Shown here: piece after piece, positions 1-10,722 of the stretch
How the letters are laid out: every line of letters starts with the position of its first letter
Position numbering within the stretch: position 1 is the stretch's first letter
Position numbers and translations under genes: made by a program
NCBI GenBank assembly: GCA_914767885.1
Contig: CAJZBQ010000002.1
Coordinates: forward strand, 558,001-622,000
Direction: 5' to 3'
Length of the DNA: 64,000 nucleotides
DNA from: Blepharisma stoltei
Taxonomy: Eukaryota > Ciliophora > Heterotrichea > Heterotrichida > Blepharismidae
Notes under the pieces: generated by a model
Seen by the model: only the letters and a program-made list of their open reading frames with translations
What the model was told of the DNA's origin: nothing
The model's database searches: none

Positions 1-119
1 TACCATATGGATATATAGCCATCTACACTATTGCATTCTTCTCTATTTTAGATTTTTTTAACTCATGCTATTTGAAATATTGACTGTTTAATGAAGTTTT
101 ATATTTTATAGCTATATTT

Positions 120-241
120 CAGTTCTTTTGAATGCACCAGAAACTAAAGATAGAGGAGATAGAGTATTTTTCTCAGATTTAGCAGGCTGCTATACTCAAT
201 TTATAATATGCAGAGCGATAATAATTTCGATTTCTATATAG
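120..241 (+). pseudogene. 3' end of a family A membrane-protein gene (fragment)
   Basis: A short open frame ending in TAG at 239-241 reads like the C-terminus of the multipass membrane family that fills 5.8-18 kb: an aromatic-rich stretch (CYTQFIICR) sits where other copies have a Y-F-x-V/I-x-x-R pattern just before the stop. The frame upstream is closed by TAA near 92, so either the rest is broken, or another insertion or intron lies there, or the gene starts outside the window. The assignment rests on this short similarity alone. Confidence 0.33.
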
Positions 242-953
242 CAGCTTAAAGTCTATTAATTATTCATGTTTTTAATACGATAGATATGTATTTTTAAAAA
301 AAAATCGTATTTATTATTCTTTATCAGATTTTAATAATTTTCTTCACTCATTATATTAGAAATATTGGTATCATATTATATTCATTTTTAACGCCAAAAA
401 TGTTCTTTTGTCTAAAAATAATTATTAAAAATTTTTGAGTAAAAATTTTGGAGAAATCTCACCCTCATAATACCCAAATTTATTAAATTGTGCTATTTAA
501 TCATAATTCATATTCAATTAAGTATAAAATTGATGAAACAAATACAAGATTTCTACTGCCGTATGGATATCCCTTAGTTTGCATTGTTGCTTCTTACTCA
601 AATTTAGATTTATTTAATAAAAGATATCAATACAATATACTATTTAATGAAATTTTATATTTAATAGAAGTTGGCTATATTTCTGAACTTTTAAACTATC
701 AAGAAACAAAAAGGGCATAAAATATTTTTTTCTAATCCACAGAATGTTATATTCAGTTTGGGTAATAAGATACTTAATTATCTAGACTAAGTAGCTAATA
801 TATAAATATATATATATTTATTGACCTCAGAATTACCATTACTCTTAAAATAAAAAAAATTGTCAGAAAACGCATAATAAATGACATCTTTAATGGTTCC
901 TGTTTAATTCACAAACAGATATGCAAGTAAAATTACTAGTGATGTAAAAAAAT

Positions 954-1844
954 ATGAGTAAGCTTCTAATTCTGATAATCATTTCCGTGGCAACACTTGC
1001 GATTCTACCCGGAATGACATCTCCATATAATCGTGTGGCACAGCCTCAATTGAAAGAAAATGGTAATGGATGTTGGAATGAAAATAGGTTGGGTGTGAGA
1101 GATGAATTATATAACAGAAAATATTATAGAAACTGAATTGATGAGAATTGCGAATATGATGAAGAAGATAAGTGTGATAAATATGATGAAAGTGATGAGT
1201 ATGACGAAAGAAGTGAGTGCGATGAAAGAAATGAATGCGGAGATGAGATAAACGAATGTGGAGATGAGAAATACGAATGTGATGATAAGAGAAATGAATG
1301 CAGAGATGAGAGAAACGAATGCGGAGATGAGAGAAACGAATGTGATGATAAAAGAAACGAATGTGATGATAAAAGAAACGAATGCGGAGATGAAATAAAC
1401 AAATGCGGAGATGAGAGAAACGAATGCGGAGATGAGAGAAACGAATATGATGATAAGCGAAACGAATGTGATGATAAAAGAAACGAATATGATGATAAGA
1501 GAAACGAATGCGGAGACGATTGAAGCGAATGTGGAGATGAGAAAAACGAATATGATGATAAGAGAAACGAATGCGGATATGAGAGAAACGAATGTGATGA
1601 TAAGAGAAACGAATGCGGAGATGAGAGAAGTGAGTGTGGAGATGAGAGAAACGAATATGATGATAAGAGAAACGGATATGATGATAAGAGAAATGAATGT
1701 GGAGATGAGAGAAACGAATATGATGATAAGAGAAACGGATGCGGAGATGGGAGAAACGAATATGATGATAAGAGAAACGAATGCGGAGATGAGAGAAGCG
1801 ATGAGCATACAATCATTTTCAAATCCATAAAATCTAATAAATAA
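954..1844 (+). CDS. Secreted Cys-rich protein made of heptapeptide repeats
   Basis: Read with TGA as Trp (codons at 1134 and 1521), one frame runs 296 aa from ATG 954 to TAA 1842. Residues 1-22 are a clear signal peptide (MSKLLILIIISVATLAILPG). After a short linker the protein is about 30 copies of a charged heptapeptide, RNECGDE alternating with RNECDDK and RNEYDDK, the Cys/Tyr position varying between units. The tail is short and basic. One Cys per seven residues in a secretory protein suggests a disulfide-linked coat, granule-matrix or cyst-wall component; this is inference and no family is recognised. Under the standard code only residues 1-60 would be read, which hides the gene. Minus-strand frames over the repeat are shadows of it. 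Confidence 0.72.
1163..1800 (+). repeat. 21-bp coding tandem repeat
   Basis: About 30 units of 21 bp around AGAAACGAATGCGGAGATGA, with two main versions differing in the last three codons (GGA GAT GAG or GAT GAT AAA/AAG). The period is a multiple of three, so copy-number change keeps the frame of the secreted protein. Confidence 0.85.
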
Positions 1845-3040
1845 ACATATTTTCAAGTTGAACTCATTATTATAATATTAATTTAATACTTTCTTTAAAA
1901 ATTTATCTAGCTTTTAATAAGATTTTTTATTAATATTAAATATTAATGCTTGTGATTAATGAGCCAAGTATGAATTTAAGTGATAATTTTATTTTGGCTC
2001 GGTGTGCGTTTGCAATTTGTCTTTCAGGGAATTTAAAGAATTCAATTATATAAGAACTAAAAAATCTAAAGTCAGTAAATGTTTAAAAAATTGACAAAGA
2101 ATAACCAAAATCATAATTTTAGCAATTTCATGGAAATTTTTTAAAAAAATCCAAGCTCTTGAGTTCGATTTATAGACAAGTTTAATAATAAATGCTGCAA
2201 GCATGTGTATCTATTCAAATCTTCTAATTACCTTTTATTAATTTTTAAAAATTTATAGTTTTTAATGGAAAAAAATTAGAAGATAATAAAAACCAAATAA
2301 TAAATTATCGAGGAGGCCACATCAAAAGTTCAAACCAGAAGTAGTAAAGATTATTAAAAAACAAATTTTGCATATACTAATGCTAATTTAATAAAAATAA
2401 GCTTGCATAAGTCCCGTTTCTTGCCCTCAACTTGAACTGACAGCCCTGAGTAACGTTATATATAATTTAAGATTAAGTTTAAGATTAAGATTAAGCTTTG
2501 GCTCATTTCCGTAACTACATTTATTAAATATTTAGTTGATAACTTATAATATTTAAGTTTTTTATAAACTTCTAAATTTGTTCCATTAAAATTTTTAAAG
2601 ATTTTCATATTAGAATTAGAATCTTATCTTATCAAGTTTATTATGATTTGATTCTTTTTTGGCATTTTCTGACTTTAGTTTTTGAAGTTCTTCTGTTGAA
2701 TTCTTAAATTACCTTTAAGACAAATTGCAAACTCAAACCAGCTGATAATTTTTGTAGAATAGCATTGAAGAGTAATTTAATTTAAATGAATCATCCATAG
2801 TTATCTCTACCATTATTACCGATTTATGCATATTTTGAAATTTAATTAACTTTATTTGAATGAATTTTAATTAAGGTAATTAATAATCATTATAACTCAC
2901 TTTATTTCCTGTAAAAATATGTCACATAATTATAACTCGTCCAGCAGGAAAAGACTTCTGCAAAATCAATTTGAATGAACAGAAGGATACTTCATTGAAA
3001 GTTTAATTTCATATTTACAAGAAGGTTACTCGTAGAAACA
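1845..3040. other. Gene-free AT-rich stretch
   Basis: I see no frame longer than about 60 codons under the TGA=Trp code, no RNA gene and no repeat with a partner in the window, apart from a small run of GATTAAG-like units near 2467-2497. Confidence 0.5.
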
Positions 3041-3041
3041 C

Positions 3042-3480
3042 AAATAAAATGGCGATGCCACCGACCCTTCTCGCCCGAGCCCATTTCGAATTTGGGACTT
3101 GCTATGGCCTAAAGCCAAACCGAGCAGAAAACTCAGTCTAAGGGTACTGGACATTTTTGTTCCGGTTGAGTTTGCCTCCTTCATCCGGGAATGAAGAATT
3201 TGAGTCTTCCCGGTGGACATTTGAGAAAAAAGGCTTTTTGCCCCTAGAGATCACTAGTGCAGACGACGAAGGCATAATCGGTATGGATACTAGCTAGGAA
3301 GTTTATCCCTAGCTTAAACTCTAATTACTCAAGCAGTAGCCGTCAAGTCCCAAATCTGCATGCCCAGGCAGCATTTAAGAGGCAGACCGAAAGTCAGAAA
3401 AGAGCTATCTCTGGTGGAAATGCTGAAATACTCACTGAGATTCTTTAGCAGTTGAAAGAGTCTTCTACGAAGACCTTAAT
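3042..3480 (+). mobile_element. GC-rich retroposon remnant (AAATAAAATGG family)
   Basis: A sharp rise in GC content begins at AAATAAAATGGCGATG. The same leader (A/T-rich, then ATGGtGatG/ATGGTGACG) starts GC-rich blocks at 7976 and 16486 and, inverted, ends blocks at about 18820 and 61345. No convincing coding frame. It lies directly upstream of the cullin gene. Boundaries are approximate. Confidence 0.45.
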
Positions 3481-3489
3481 CTTTAGATA

Positions 3490-5595
3490 ATGCAAAATAA
3501 TGGTTGCTCGATAGACAAAACTGAATTAAATTCTGCTTATCAAAAAATTTTGGAATCAGCCAACAATCCAAGAGATGTGCATAAACTCTATAATTCCTAC
3601 ATAAATTCTATTCAAAATTACACAGTTACATGCTTAAAATCTGAACTTTTGGATTTATCTGGAGAAGCTCTTTTATCATCTCTTACCAAGAGACTAAATT
3701 TTCATGATAAGCTTACCGACTTAACCAGAAAAATTTTTAACCACCCTCAGGAGTATGACAATGAAAAATGACTTTTCAGCTTCTGTCAGAAAGCACTAAA
3801 TTTTCTGCCATATAAACTCGGAAAAGCTCTTATTCAGCATTTAAAATATGAAAGAGAAGGTTCAGTTATTGACCAAAATATTACGAAGCAATATTTTGAT
3901 TTTTTATGAAAATTACTTATTGGAATGGGTGATGATGTAAATGGAAAATTTTGATGAAAAGAAAAGCAAGCTTTAAAATATTACGAATTTTGTTTCGAAA
4001 ATGATTTTTTAAAAGAATCTCAACAGTTCTATGCGTCAAAAATAATTGAACTGATTAAAAATTTGCCATATTATGATTATTTGATAGCTATTGGAGAGTT
4101 TCTTAACGAAGAGGTAGAAAGGGCTGATAATTATTTAAAGCCTACCACAAAAAATAAACTTTTGAGTAGTTTTTTTAGAGAATTTCAGTTTTGAAATCCT
4201 CAGCAGCTTTCTGATATGGAAAAAAACTTATATGAAGATATGCTTAATGTCTCAAAAATTGAATCTTTTAAAGCAATATTCAATATTTTAAAGTATTCAG
4301 AACCTGATATTAGAAATCTGACAAAAATGCTTTACGACTATATAGAAAACAAAGGAAATTTAATTTTAAATAATGAGCAGCTTAAGCTTGACTGGATTGA
4401 GTACATAAAAGCTTCAATTTTATTTAAATGTGAAATTGATTTATTAATTAAAGCTACGTTTGACTGTTTTCTGCCATACAAGAAATGATGGGATAGCTTT
4501 TTCAGAAAGTTTATTAATGGAGTCTCGAATTCTGCAGCTTATTGTGCATGCTACTGTGACTGGCAAATGAGGATTGGTCTTAGACCCACTTCTGAAGTTG
4601 AAACTGATCAAATTTTGGACACTATAGTAAATATAATTTCTTTTTTGGATGACTGTGATGTTTTCATACACCATTATACATGATATTTGTCTAAAAGATT
4701 GTTAGAGGAGACAAGCTCAAGCGAATATGCCGAAAAATCGATGATTTATAAATTCAAGGAGAGATTTGGAGAAAAGTATGCCAATAAAATGCTGATAATG
4801 TATAATGATATTTCTATATCTGAAAAACTTATGGAGGATTTTAAAGAGTCAGGAAGAGGTAGCATGAGAGGGATTGAAATGGAAGTTAAGATTTTAAAAA
4901 ATGGATGCTGGCCGGAAAATCCTCCTGAATTCTGCTCAATTCCTAGAGAATTAATATCTTGCACTGAATTATTCGAAAGTTTTTATCTAGAAAAATATCA
5001 TAAGCGAAAACTCACTTGGACAATGGCATCAGGGACTATAGATTTGTCAACAATTTTTACACCGAATAATTATATTTGCATTGTAAATCCTTATCAAGCT
5101 AGCTTATTATTAATGTTTAACCATAAAAATTCCTTCACAGTTAAAGAAATCATTGAAAATTCCAAGCTACGAGAGTCAACTTTAAAAGCCAATTTAATAA
5201 AATTTTTTAATCCAAAATGCCAACTTTTAAAGAAAGAAAGCAAAGGGAAAAAACTGAATAACGATGAGAAAATAGAAATTAACGAGGATTTTCAGTCAAA
5301 AAATATGAAAATAAACTATCTTCCAAAGATGATTTCTAGGAGTGAATCAATTCAAAAGAAAGAAGAAACTGCGATTTTAAATGAAAGAAGAAACATTATT
5401 GATTCAATTTTAATTAAAATAGCAAAAAAATCGAAAATAATAAAGCATCAAGATATGATAGAAGAAGTGCTACAAGAAATGCAAAATTTTAAGCCAAGAG
5501 TGCCAATGATAAATGATCAAATAGAAAGTCTAATCAACAGAGAGTTCTTAATGAGAAGTGAAAATGATAATACAGTTTATCATTACATTCCTTAA
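3490..5595 (+). CDS. Cullin, scaffold of a cullin-RING ubiquitin ligase
   Basis: A single frame of 701 aa with TGA read as Trp at eight or so places. The C-terminal half carries the cullin homology domain: a DVFIHHYTWYLSKRLLEE segment (about residues 385-405) matching the family's D-x-F...Y...LAKRLL block, then AEKSMIYKFKERFG, a WP..PPEFCSIPREL stretch, FYLEKYHKRKLTW, and the winged-helix end with IDSILIKIAKKSKIIKHQDMI followed by a C-terminus in YHYIP where cullins end in Y-x-Y-x-A. The Lys in the IKIAKK stretch is at the usual NEDD8 site. The N-terminal half has the weakly conserved helical character of cullin repeats. The length is slightly under the usual 740-780 aa. Which cullin class it belongs to cannot be said by eye. 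No intron or insertion interrupts it, unlike most genes in the window. Confidence 0.9.
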
Positions 5596-5770
5596 TTAAT
5601 CTTATTTGAGATAATTAAGTGTCAAAAATTTTCAGAGAATAATATAATGGCAATAAGATAAAATTTAAGAAATTTAATTAATCTTAAAGTGCAGATTTCA
5701 AATATTTGTCATATAATCTATTTATTGCCAATACAAAATATTAATAATATAATATTCAAAGTTTTCATTT

Positions 5771-7828
5771 ATGTTTTTTAAATTAGCCATTAGTATATCA
5801 AACTCTTTCTTTAATCATGCAAAAAGCTATAAAAATATGATAACTCTTTGGGTGATAATTTTCTCTTTATTTGTTTTTGACTGCTACATTTTCGAGAAAC
5901 ATCTAAAATTTTCATTAAGAGAAAAGCTACCAACTATGTTATTTCTCTTATTTGCTGCAAACTACATTCCTTTATTGTTGTCACAAATAATTAGTAAGTG
6001 AATTTCTGCTCTTACAAATGAAATTGATGCAGATTTTATACTTACACCTATTGTTTGATTAAATCCGATATGAAATTTAACTTTCGAAACGTTTCATTAT
6101 TTATTTGATTTTATTTGAAGCTTATTTTGGATTTTTGGTATAATGTCTCTGTTAGGAACTTATAGTTCATCAAAATCTACTGATAATCTTATATAGAAAT
6201 TTAGGTTGTTTACATTCAGCTATCATATAAATATTCTTTCAGAGCAAATAGTCAAATTTTCATAAGCGAAAAAAGTTTCAAAAATTAAAAAGTTCTAATG
6301 GACTATATCATGCTTTTTGGCAATGGCAAATGCGATGTGCTTCTTAATCTACTATATCTTCTCAAGTGATGAAAATGTTTTGATCCTTTATCTTACATTT
6401 TTTACAATATTTAGTATGACTTGGATAAATATTTGCAAGTCAAATAAATTAGATTAGATTATTGATAGGTATTTTAAGTCCCTGCTTAACTTTTTGCTCT
6501 GCTTCACGGTCGTTTGTTGTGGATGGCAGAGTGCTACCGTCTTGCAGCCTATGCCGAAACCCCAGCTTTGCGGTAAAACATATGCTCAAAGGTCCAAAGG
6601 ATTTGCTGAGTGATAGACTCCTTAATGGTGCCAGCCAATTGTTAAATTTACCTCATCTTTTTCCCAGGCTGCTTAAGAAAAAACTAGCACCTTTCGTCAT
6701 TTGGGGCAAATTGCCAGCAGCTTGAGAAGATAATCCACTCTGGTCTACGATTGACCACCTCTTGGCTTTATACTGTTCGAAAAAAGAGATTCAATTAACG
6801 TACCTTAGGCTCGGACTCATTTAAGCTGAAAAGAGTCTTATGTCTCTGTTTCGAGACTACTGACCCTTGCTGGGCTATAAGATCACAAGAGACAAGTCCG
6901 GTATACATAAGGATACCGTCTCTAAGAGGAAGGGTTGTCGTCTCTGGCCATTTATGCATGCAAATCAAAAATATACTCAAATCAGCTGGACTTGGCCATG
7001 GCCTGATACAATTTATTATTTTTAATTAATACACTTTGAACGATAAAAATACTTTGCTTACCAAATACAAGTACATTTGACATTCTTAAATTTATTTTTT
7101 ATCTTGTATCATATCTTTGAATAACATTTTTTATTTTATTTTTGTTCCTAATATGCTATGTATCTCTTTTTGAATATTTGCAAACTTTATTCAATGAATT
7201 TATAGAACGATTCAAACGAGTTCATGATTTCGAGCGAAATTATCTAACTTACTCATCTTTATGAGCATCAATGCAACGAGAAGTCATAATTTTAGAGGAA
7301 ATTTACACCAAAACAATTATTTATATAAAGTATATTTTGGACAATTAAATTTATTAAATACTCTCGAATGGGTGACCTCCAAGAAAGCAGTAAGAATTTA
7401 ACTAATTGCCAATGCTTTATTCTTATTAATTATTTATAACTTTAATATTTTTTTTTATTTATGTTCCTATACAGGAACTCCAATACTTAAGAAAAAATTT
7501 ATTTTATTAAATATCAAAATTTAAAAGGCGAATAAAAATTCTTGTTTATTTTTTAACATATGGTGTAAATATTATAAAAGTTTATGCGGTTTTTATGGGT
7601 TTTATAATTGAGATGATTTTTGCCAATAATTTAATTAGCTGAATAGTTGGAGAAGAGATATGAGTTGTAAAAGAAGGTCTACTTTTAATTGGGGTTGGAG
7701 CATATGGACATATTTTAATTTTTCCAGATGAAGATCAACAACAAATGGGTCCAAATTTCTCAAACATAGTTGGGGCTTGATTTCAAGCTTGGATAGTAAA
7801 AAGAATACTTATGATTCTAATAACTTAA
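5771..7828 (+). pseudogene. Family A multipass membrane protein, split and probably decayed
   Basis: The N-terminal half (from ATG 5771 or 5837) is a string of hydrophobic segments with the family signature NYIPLLL near residue 70; the C-terminal half, near 7560-7828, has the family end (GAYGHILIFPDEDQ, then AWFQAWIVKRI) before TAA. Between them the frame is closed around 6196-6290 and a GC-rich block of about 550 bp sits at 6455-7005. I tried TA-to-TA joins around 6190-6295 and found none that restores the frame without a stop, so this copy may be a true pseudogene or may contain an insertion whose ends I have not recognised. Confidence 0.5.
6455..7005. mobile_element. GC-rich retroelement fragment inside a family A gene
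   Basis: Abrupt GC-rich block following a short (ATTAG)n-like run at about 6444-6459; similar runs occur at about 16430 and, inverted, at 29925-29948, each at a border of a GC-rich block, as expected for microsatellite-like tails of retroelements. No coding sequence recognised. Confidence 0.4.
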
Positions 7829-7975
7829 ACATAATTTATTAGAATTTTCTTAATTATTAGTGAAAAAAATCATAATTATCAAATAAATACAAGCACTTAT
7901 TTTTAAATGCATTTCATTAGTAGAGTAATATTGCTTAAGGAGATATTAGTTCTTAATCAAGATGCCTTAACTACC

Positions 7976-8385
7976 AAATAAATAAAATGGTGACGTTGGC
8001 AGAAATTGGATATCGAGGCGTACTCCCTATGGAGCAGATAGGAACCATCCTGATGAAGCTGAGAACAGGGTCTCTGCTTCTTTTGAAGTAGGCCTTCAGG
8101 CTTGGATTTGCCTGCCTAAGAGAGAAGTTTCTCCCCCGAAAGTTTTCCTGTCCATGCCAGATGGACTAGACAGGTTTTACTTATCACATGATCTTCCCTT
8201 GCCGGACCATCTGGACACCCTACAGGTGGTGGCTCTGTCCTAGGAGTTAATCTTTTGAACAGAGGTTCAGGTCGAAAACTCAATACGGCAGCCTTTCTTT
8301 CTTTTGTCTCGTGGAGCGAAGGGGAGGCTATTCTAGAGCCGAGATGAGGTAAAGGCTAGTGGGCTTGCACATTTATGGCCTAGTT
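7976..8385 (+). mobile_element. SINE-like retroposon copy (AAATAAAATGGTGACG family)
   Basis: Begins AAATAAAATGGTGACG and continues with a GC-rich body containing TATGGAGCAG and TTTTGAAGTAGGC. The same order of motifs occurs on the minus strand at 18357-18823 and 61025-61346, so this is a dispersed family. No frame of useful length. In the opposite reading direction the element would end in CATTTTATTT, so its true orientation may be minus. Confidence 0.55.
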
Positions 8386-8559
8386 TAATTTTTTTAATTT
8401 AATTTATCTACCAAAAGATGCTAGGTTTTTGAATATATTCAGATATATTATAACATAGTAATGATATAAAATGAGTTTACAATTTTAAATTTTTAAAATG
8501 CTATTAAATCTACTTAAATATAAGAGGAGGTCAAATAATATTTATAAATAGGTGATAAA

Positions 8560-10665
8560 ATGGCTCTATGACTTATTCACTAAAATTATATTTGGGGCAT
8601 GATTATAAAAAGCAAATAATATCGATGAATGATTAACGATATCATTGAGAATTTTTTAAAGAAAGAGCATAATGATTTATGGAATAAACCAATAAAGCAT
8701 GGGAGCATAAGATGGTACAATTGAAGATGGCTAATCGATTAAGAAAAAAGCTCATCAGAGCTGCGTCAGGCTAGGCCTAATAAAGGTAGATAAGTAAGAA
8801 TAAATTTATCATTGCCATTTGGCCAGCCGATCTAAAGTGGTATAACAAGAATAACTATCATTAATAAATTGAGACTTATTCTTTTATGCTTGGCCATTAT
8901 CAACATAATTTTGACATTATACTACATAGATCCAATAAAAAGTCGAGAGAAATTCGCAGTAGCCTTATTTTGGTTATTCTTCATCAATTACATCCCACTA
9001 ATTCTTTTTGAAGCTTATCATAATGAAATTTCTCTCTATTTGAATTCTATAGGCTTAGAAAGCATAAACTTTACAGATTATTTGCGATATTTGTGAGATT
9101 GATTTCTTAGTCTTCTCCAACAATCAAGCTGAGTTTATTCATATGGCTTTTGAGCTTCAAGTTTAGTATCTCTGGCTATAATATATAAAAATTCTCATAT
9201 AACAAAGGCATATTGGTCTTGTTTTTTTGGAATTATTAATTCTCTGTTCTTTTTGCTTTACAATAATCCTGAAAGAGAAAATGAGCACTCTGTTATGTAT
9301 GGTGCATCAATTACAATATTTGCATTCGCATGAGTAGATTTTATGAATCACAATTGATATACTAATGATATTCATGATATTATGGGTAAATACGTTTTTA
9401 TTATTATTATTGCTACTGCTTTTTGGCTAAAGCAATTAATTTTCCCTAAATTTGACATTTTTGATATTTCTTTCTTATTATTTTCTATCTTTTTATCAAT
9501 TGGAGTTTTCTATTTACTTACTCCCCTCCGTGAGCGAACAAAACCACTTGAAAAATCCTTATTTTTCGCCCAAAAACCCACCCTCCGAACAAAAATTTTT
9601 TATGAAAAAAAATTGATATATAAGTGATAATTAGTATAATGAAATCTCTAGCTAATTCTGTTTAATTTTAAAAAATTGCGTTTTTAAACTTATAACTTAA
9701 CTTTTACCGCTTCCTAATGAAGCATTTCTCTCTTTTTATTCAAAAATTCTTCACCATCATTAACTTCTTCGCTATCACCATCATCATCTTCAACTACAAC
9801 AGTAGCATCGTCAACAAACCACAACATCAACAACAACACAACAAAATAAAAAATTCAGCATCAATAACAAGTATTACAAACTCCATCAAGCCTCATCTTC
9901 ATCTTCAGATGCTCCATGCAAAATCCACAAAACTCCATTTGCTAATGTAGCACCAGCTCGAACCTCCGAAGCCAGCCATCAACATGCAGAACCCAACATT
10001 TGTGAATTCTCTATGTACCCATGCATCTCTGCATGAAATCAAGCATCACGATAATTCCCTCCGTCTTTGGCACTTTCGCGCCATTTTGTGCTGGATTAAA
10101 GAATTATTATAAAATTGCGTTTTAAAACATACATTTTATAAATTAAATTAATATTTGCTTTCCAATTTTTGTGGATTAGGATTTTTTAAAATTTCGAAAA
10201 TAAAATCAACCTCCTCCGTGAACGGATAAGATTTTTTTATTCGCTCATGGAGGGGGAGTTACTTCTTATTTTGTAAATGCTTTCTTGACAGTTTATGATT
10301 TTTTTATAACAGCATGAGCACATTTCAAAGAGCAGTACAGAAAAAGCATCGAAATAGAAGAAAGCATGTGAAAAATATGCAAAATCTATTGCTTAAATTT
10401 ATTTTTTATATATGCTATGCATCTTGCATATAATTTAGTATCTGCTTTATGAGGAGAAATTTGATACTTAAAAGAAATGATGTTTTTGATATCATCATGC
10501 ACTGTAGGAAATCTTCTAATTTACCCAGAAGATGGAAATTATAGCGACAATTTCCAAGGGCTATCAAACTCCTTCTCAGTTTATTTCCAGGTTTGGGCTG
10601 CAAGGATAATTTTGAGAAATATATATCAGCTTATTTATTCCGGAGGTCTTAACGATTTGCATTAA
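8560..10665 (+). CDS. Family A multipass membrane protein (353 aa after removal of two insertions)
   Basis: Start ATG 8560 gives MALWLILLCL only when the 303-bp insertion at 8574-8876 is removed; without it the first 100 codons would lack any ATG. A second insertion, the MITE at 9521-10258, is removed with one TTA. The remaining 1062 bp are one frame of 353 aa with about eight to ten hydrophobic segments. Family marks in order: INYIPLILFEAY near residue 45, FDISFLL in the middle, a charged cytoplasmic-looking stretch ending ESMWKICKIY, then LIYPEDG and SFSVYFQVWAARI near the end. TGA is read as Trp at several conserved positions. Function unknown; a polytopic membrane protein is all the sequence supports. 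Confidence 0.75.
8574..8876 (+). mobile_element. 303-bp IES-like insertion with 9-bp direct repeats
   Basis: Flanked by GACTTATTC at 8570-8578 and 8873-8881. Removing one repeat unit joins MALWL to LLCLAI in the frame of the family; TA lies inside the repeat, so a TA-to-TA excision gives the same product. The interior has stops in all frames and a small GC-rich patch. No inverted terminal repeat is obvious. Confidence 0.6.
9521..10258. mobile_element. MITE, type 1 ends, 738 bp, carrying extra DNA
   Basis: Flanked by TTA at 9518-9520 and 10259-10261. The ends are CTCCCCTCCGTGAGCG and, inverted, CTCATGGAGGGGGAG. Next to each end it keeps the type 1 body (AAACAGAATTAGCTCGA-type AT-rich sequence), but about 400 bp at 9717-10110 are unlike any other copy: more GC-rich and, on the minus strand, open over long stretches if TGA is Trp. 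Removal restores LLT-SYFVN in the host gene. Confidence 0.8.
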
Positions 10666-10722
10666 TGCATAGAGAAAATCCAAACTTTCTTTCATTTTTT
10701 TCTAAATTAATAAAATAGCTGA

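Noticed and set aside
490-720. 76-codon plus-strand frame
   Set aside because: No ATG start and no relative; it may be a gene fragment but nothing supports it.
979-1856. Three long minus-strand frames over the 21-bp repeat
   Set aside because: Repeats whose period is a multiple of three keep several frames open; the plus frame alone has a signal peptide and ordinary composition.
3042-8385. tRNA-like heads in the GC-rich retroposons
   Set aside because: I saw some B-box-like GTTCGA/TTCGAA strings but could not assemble a cloverleaf.
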